Shown here piece by piece: positions 5,555 to 6,161 of a stretch of DNA of 6,161 nucleotides. The notes beneath the pieces are model-generated. The model did no database searches and was not told the origin of the DNA. It saw nothing but the letters and a program-made list of their open reading frames with translations. Source of the stretch: Verrucomicrobia bacterium GWC2_42_7 (GTDB taxonomy: Bacteria > Verrucomicrobiota > Verrucomicrobiia > Opitutales > GWC2-42-7-A); NCBI GenBank assembly GCA_001831055.1, contig MIDO01000034.1, forward strand, positions 1-6,161. The letters are read 5' to 3'. Made by a program: the position numbers and the translations under genes. Positions within the stretch are counted from its first letter, which is position 1; the number at the start of each line of letters is the position of its first letter.

Positions 5555-6113
5555 CGGAAAGACCTCTATTGCGAGGGCTATAGGACATTTAAGCTCTGAA
5601 CTTTGGTTAACGTTCGGTGTGGATACATTCATTGATATGATCCCATTTGGTAAACAAGAGCCATATTTGAAATTTATTCCAAGTCAAAATGAACGCGGCC
5701 CCACAATGCATGTGGATGCAGGGCTAGAAGCAAAAAAGCTATTTGGAGCTATGCCGAGGTTTGCCGAAATGCTTGCGACAGAAGGAAATAATCTCATTAT
5801 CGACGAAGTCTTATTCGATGAGGCTTCTTTAAAAGCTTATGCAGAAAATTTAAAACACCATACCGTTTATTATATTGGCATTTTTTGTGATCTCAAGGTT
5901 ATGCAAGAACGGGAAGTTTTAAGGCGTGATCGGTGCATTGGTCTTTCAAATGATCAAGAAGGAAGAGTTCATCAAGGCACTTTAAATTTATATGACATTA
6001 AAGTTGATACAACAAGCATCTCGCCTTTTGAAGCAGCTCGCCTGATATTAAAGTTTATAAATGACAATCCTGTTCCGAAAGCTTTTCAAAAACTGAAAAA
6101 CAAGGCATATTAA
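5535..6113 (+). CDS. Chloramphenicol phosphotransferase-like P-loop kinase, possibly frameshifted at its start
   Basis: The frame from TTG 5535 encodes 192 residues resembling the CPT family (the Streptomyces venezuelae enzyme phosphorylates chloramphenicol). The P-loop GCGSSGKT is at residues 3-10. ELWLTFGVDTFIDMIP (about 22-37) matches the family WLxFGVDxxIxxxP block with the catalytic Asp (D30 here, D37 in the Streptomyces enzyme). Downstream are IIDEVLF, DRCIGLSNDQEGRVHQG and YDIKVDTT, matching the family's DR-x-G..Q..VH..YD..VDT order. The C-terminus is complete and all signature blocks are intact, so the frameshift looks recent or functional. TTG 5535 as start would remove the strand before the P-loop; the natural start is ATG 5516, one base out of frame across T8. 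Whether the substrate is chloramphenicol or another small molecule is unknown, as many homologues are untested. The gene is AT-richer than groEL, so transfer is possible. Confidence 0.8.
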   Translation: MNGCGSSGKTSIARAIGHLSSELWLTFGVDTFIDMIPFGKQEPYLKFIPSQNERGPTMHVDAGLEAKKLFGAMPRFAEMLATEGNNLIIDEVLFDEASLKAYAENLKHHTVYYIGIFCDLKVMQEREVLRRDRCIGLSNDQEGRVHQGTLNLYDIKVDTTSISPFEAARLILKFINDNPVPKAFQKLKNKAY

Positions 6114-6161
6114 TTCTATTATACTAAACTAAAAAGCTATTGACGCGACATAGGAGAGATG

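Noticed and set aside
5384..5632. Minus-strand open frame of 82 aa
   Set aside because: It overlaps the start of the CPT-like kinase on the other strand, has no family features and no ribosome-binding site.
6140..6161. Start of a further gene (TTGACG, AGGAG, ATG at 6159)
   Set aside because: AGGAG lies only two bases from the ATG, which is too close for a normal site, and only one codon is inside the window, so neither gene nor promoter can be supported.

Overview
The window looks like a chromosomal segment of a bacterium of moderate, slightly AT-rich composition. GroEL and DnaK read as ordinary bacterial proteins. The GroEL N-terminus ([20 protein letters not shown]) and the dnaK-groES-groEL order remind me of Verrucomicrobiota or other PVC-group bacteria. 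That placement is an inference from memory and has not been tested by a search.

Layout. Positions 2-742 hold the 3' part of dnaK: most of the substrate-binding domain, the lid and the acidic tail. A 255-bp spacer (743-997) carries one copy of a palindromic repeat. groES (998-1321) and groEL (1340-2983) follow 18 bp apart and form the chaperonin operon. Positions 2984-3406 hold no credible gene but are packed with palindromes: two more copies of the same repeat face each other in opposite orientation, and between them lie a perfect 40-bp palindrome and two long hairpins whose ends carry TGCGC-type sequence. Next is a 625-aa membrane-anchored nucleotide-sugar 4,6-dehydratase of the FlaA1/CapD/WbpM/PglF family (3407-5284). 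A mostly empty spacer (5285-5515) follows, then a small P-loop kinase of the chloramphenicol phosphotransferase (CPT) family (5516/5535-6113). The first codons of this kinase are out of frame with the rest across a run of eight Ts.

How the parts work together. DnaK and GroES/GroEL are the two main protein-folding machines and sit together on one strand, probably as a stress-related cluster, although no CIRCE operator is visible. The dehydratase (surface polysaccharide or glycan precursor synthesis) and the CPT-like kinase have no evident functional link to them. The repeats mark three of the four intergenic spaces as places where small palindromic elements have landed or been kept.

Most worth a second look: (1) the palindromic repeat family with GNRA-type loops and the MITE-like inverted pair; (2) a Cys/His-rich C-terminal tail on GroES, reminiscent of the metal-binding tail of Helicobacter HspA; (3) the T8 tract that splits the CPT-like kinase reading frame.
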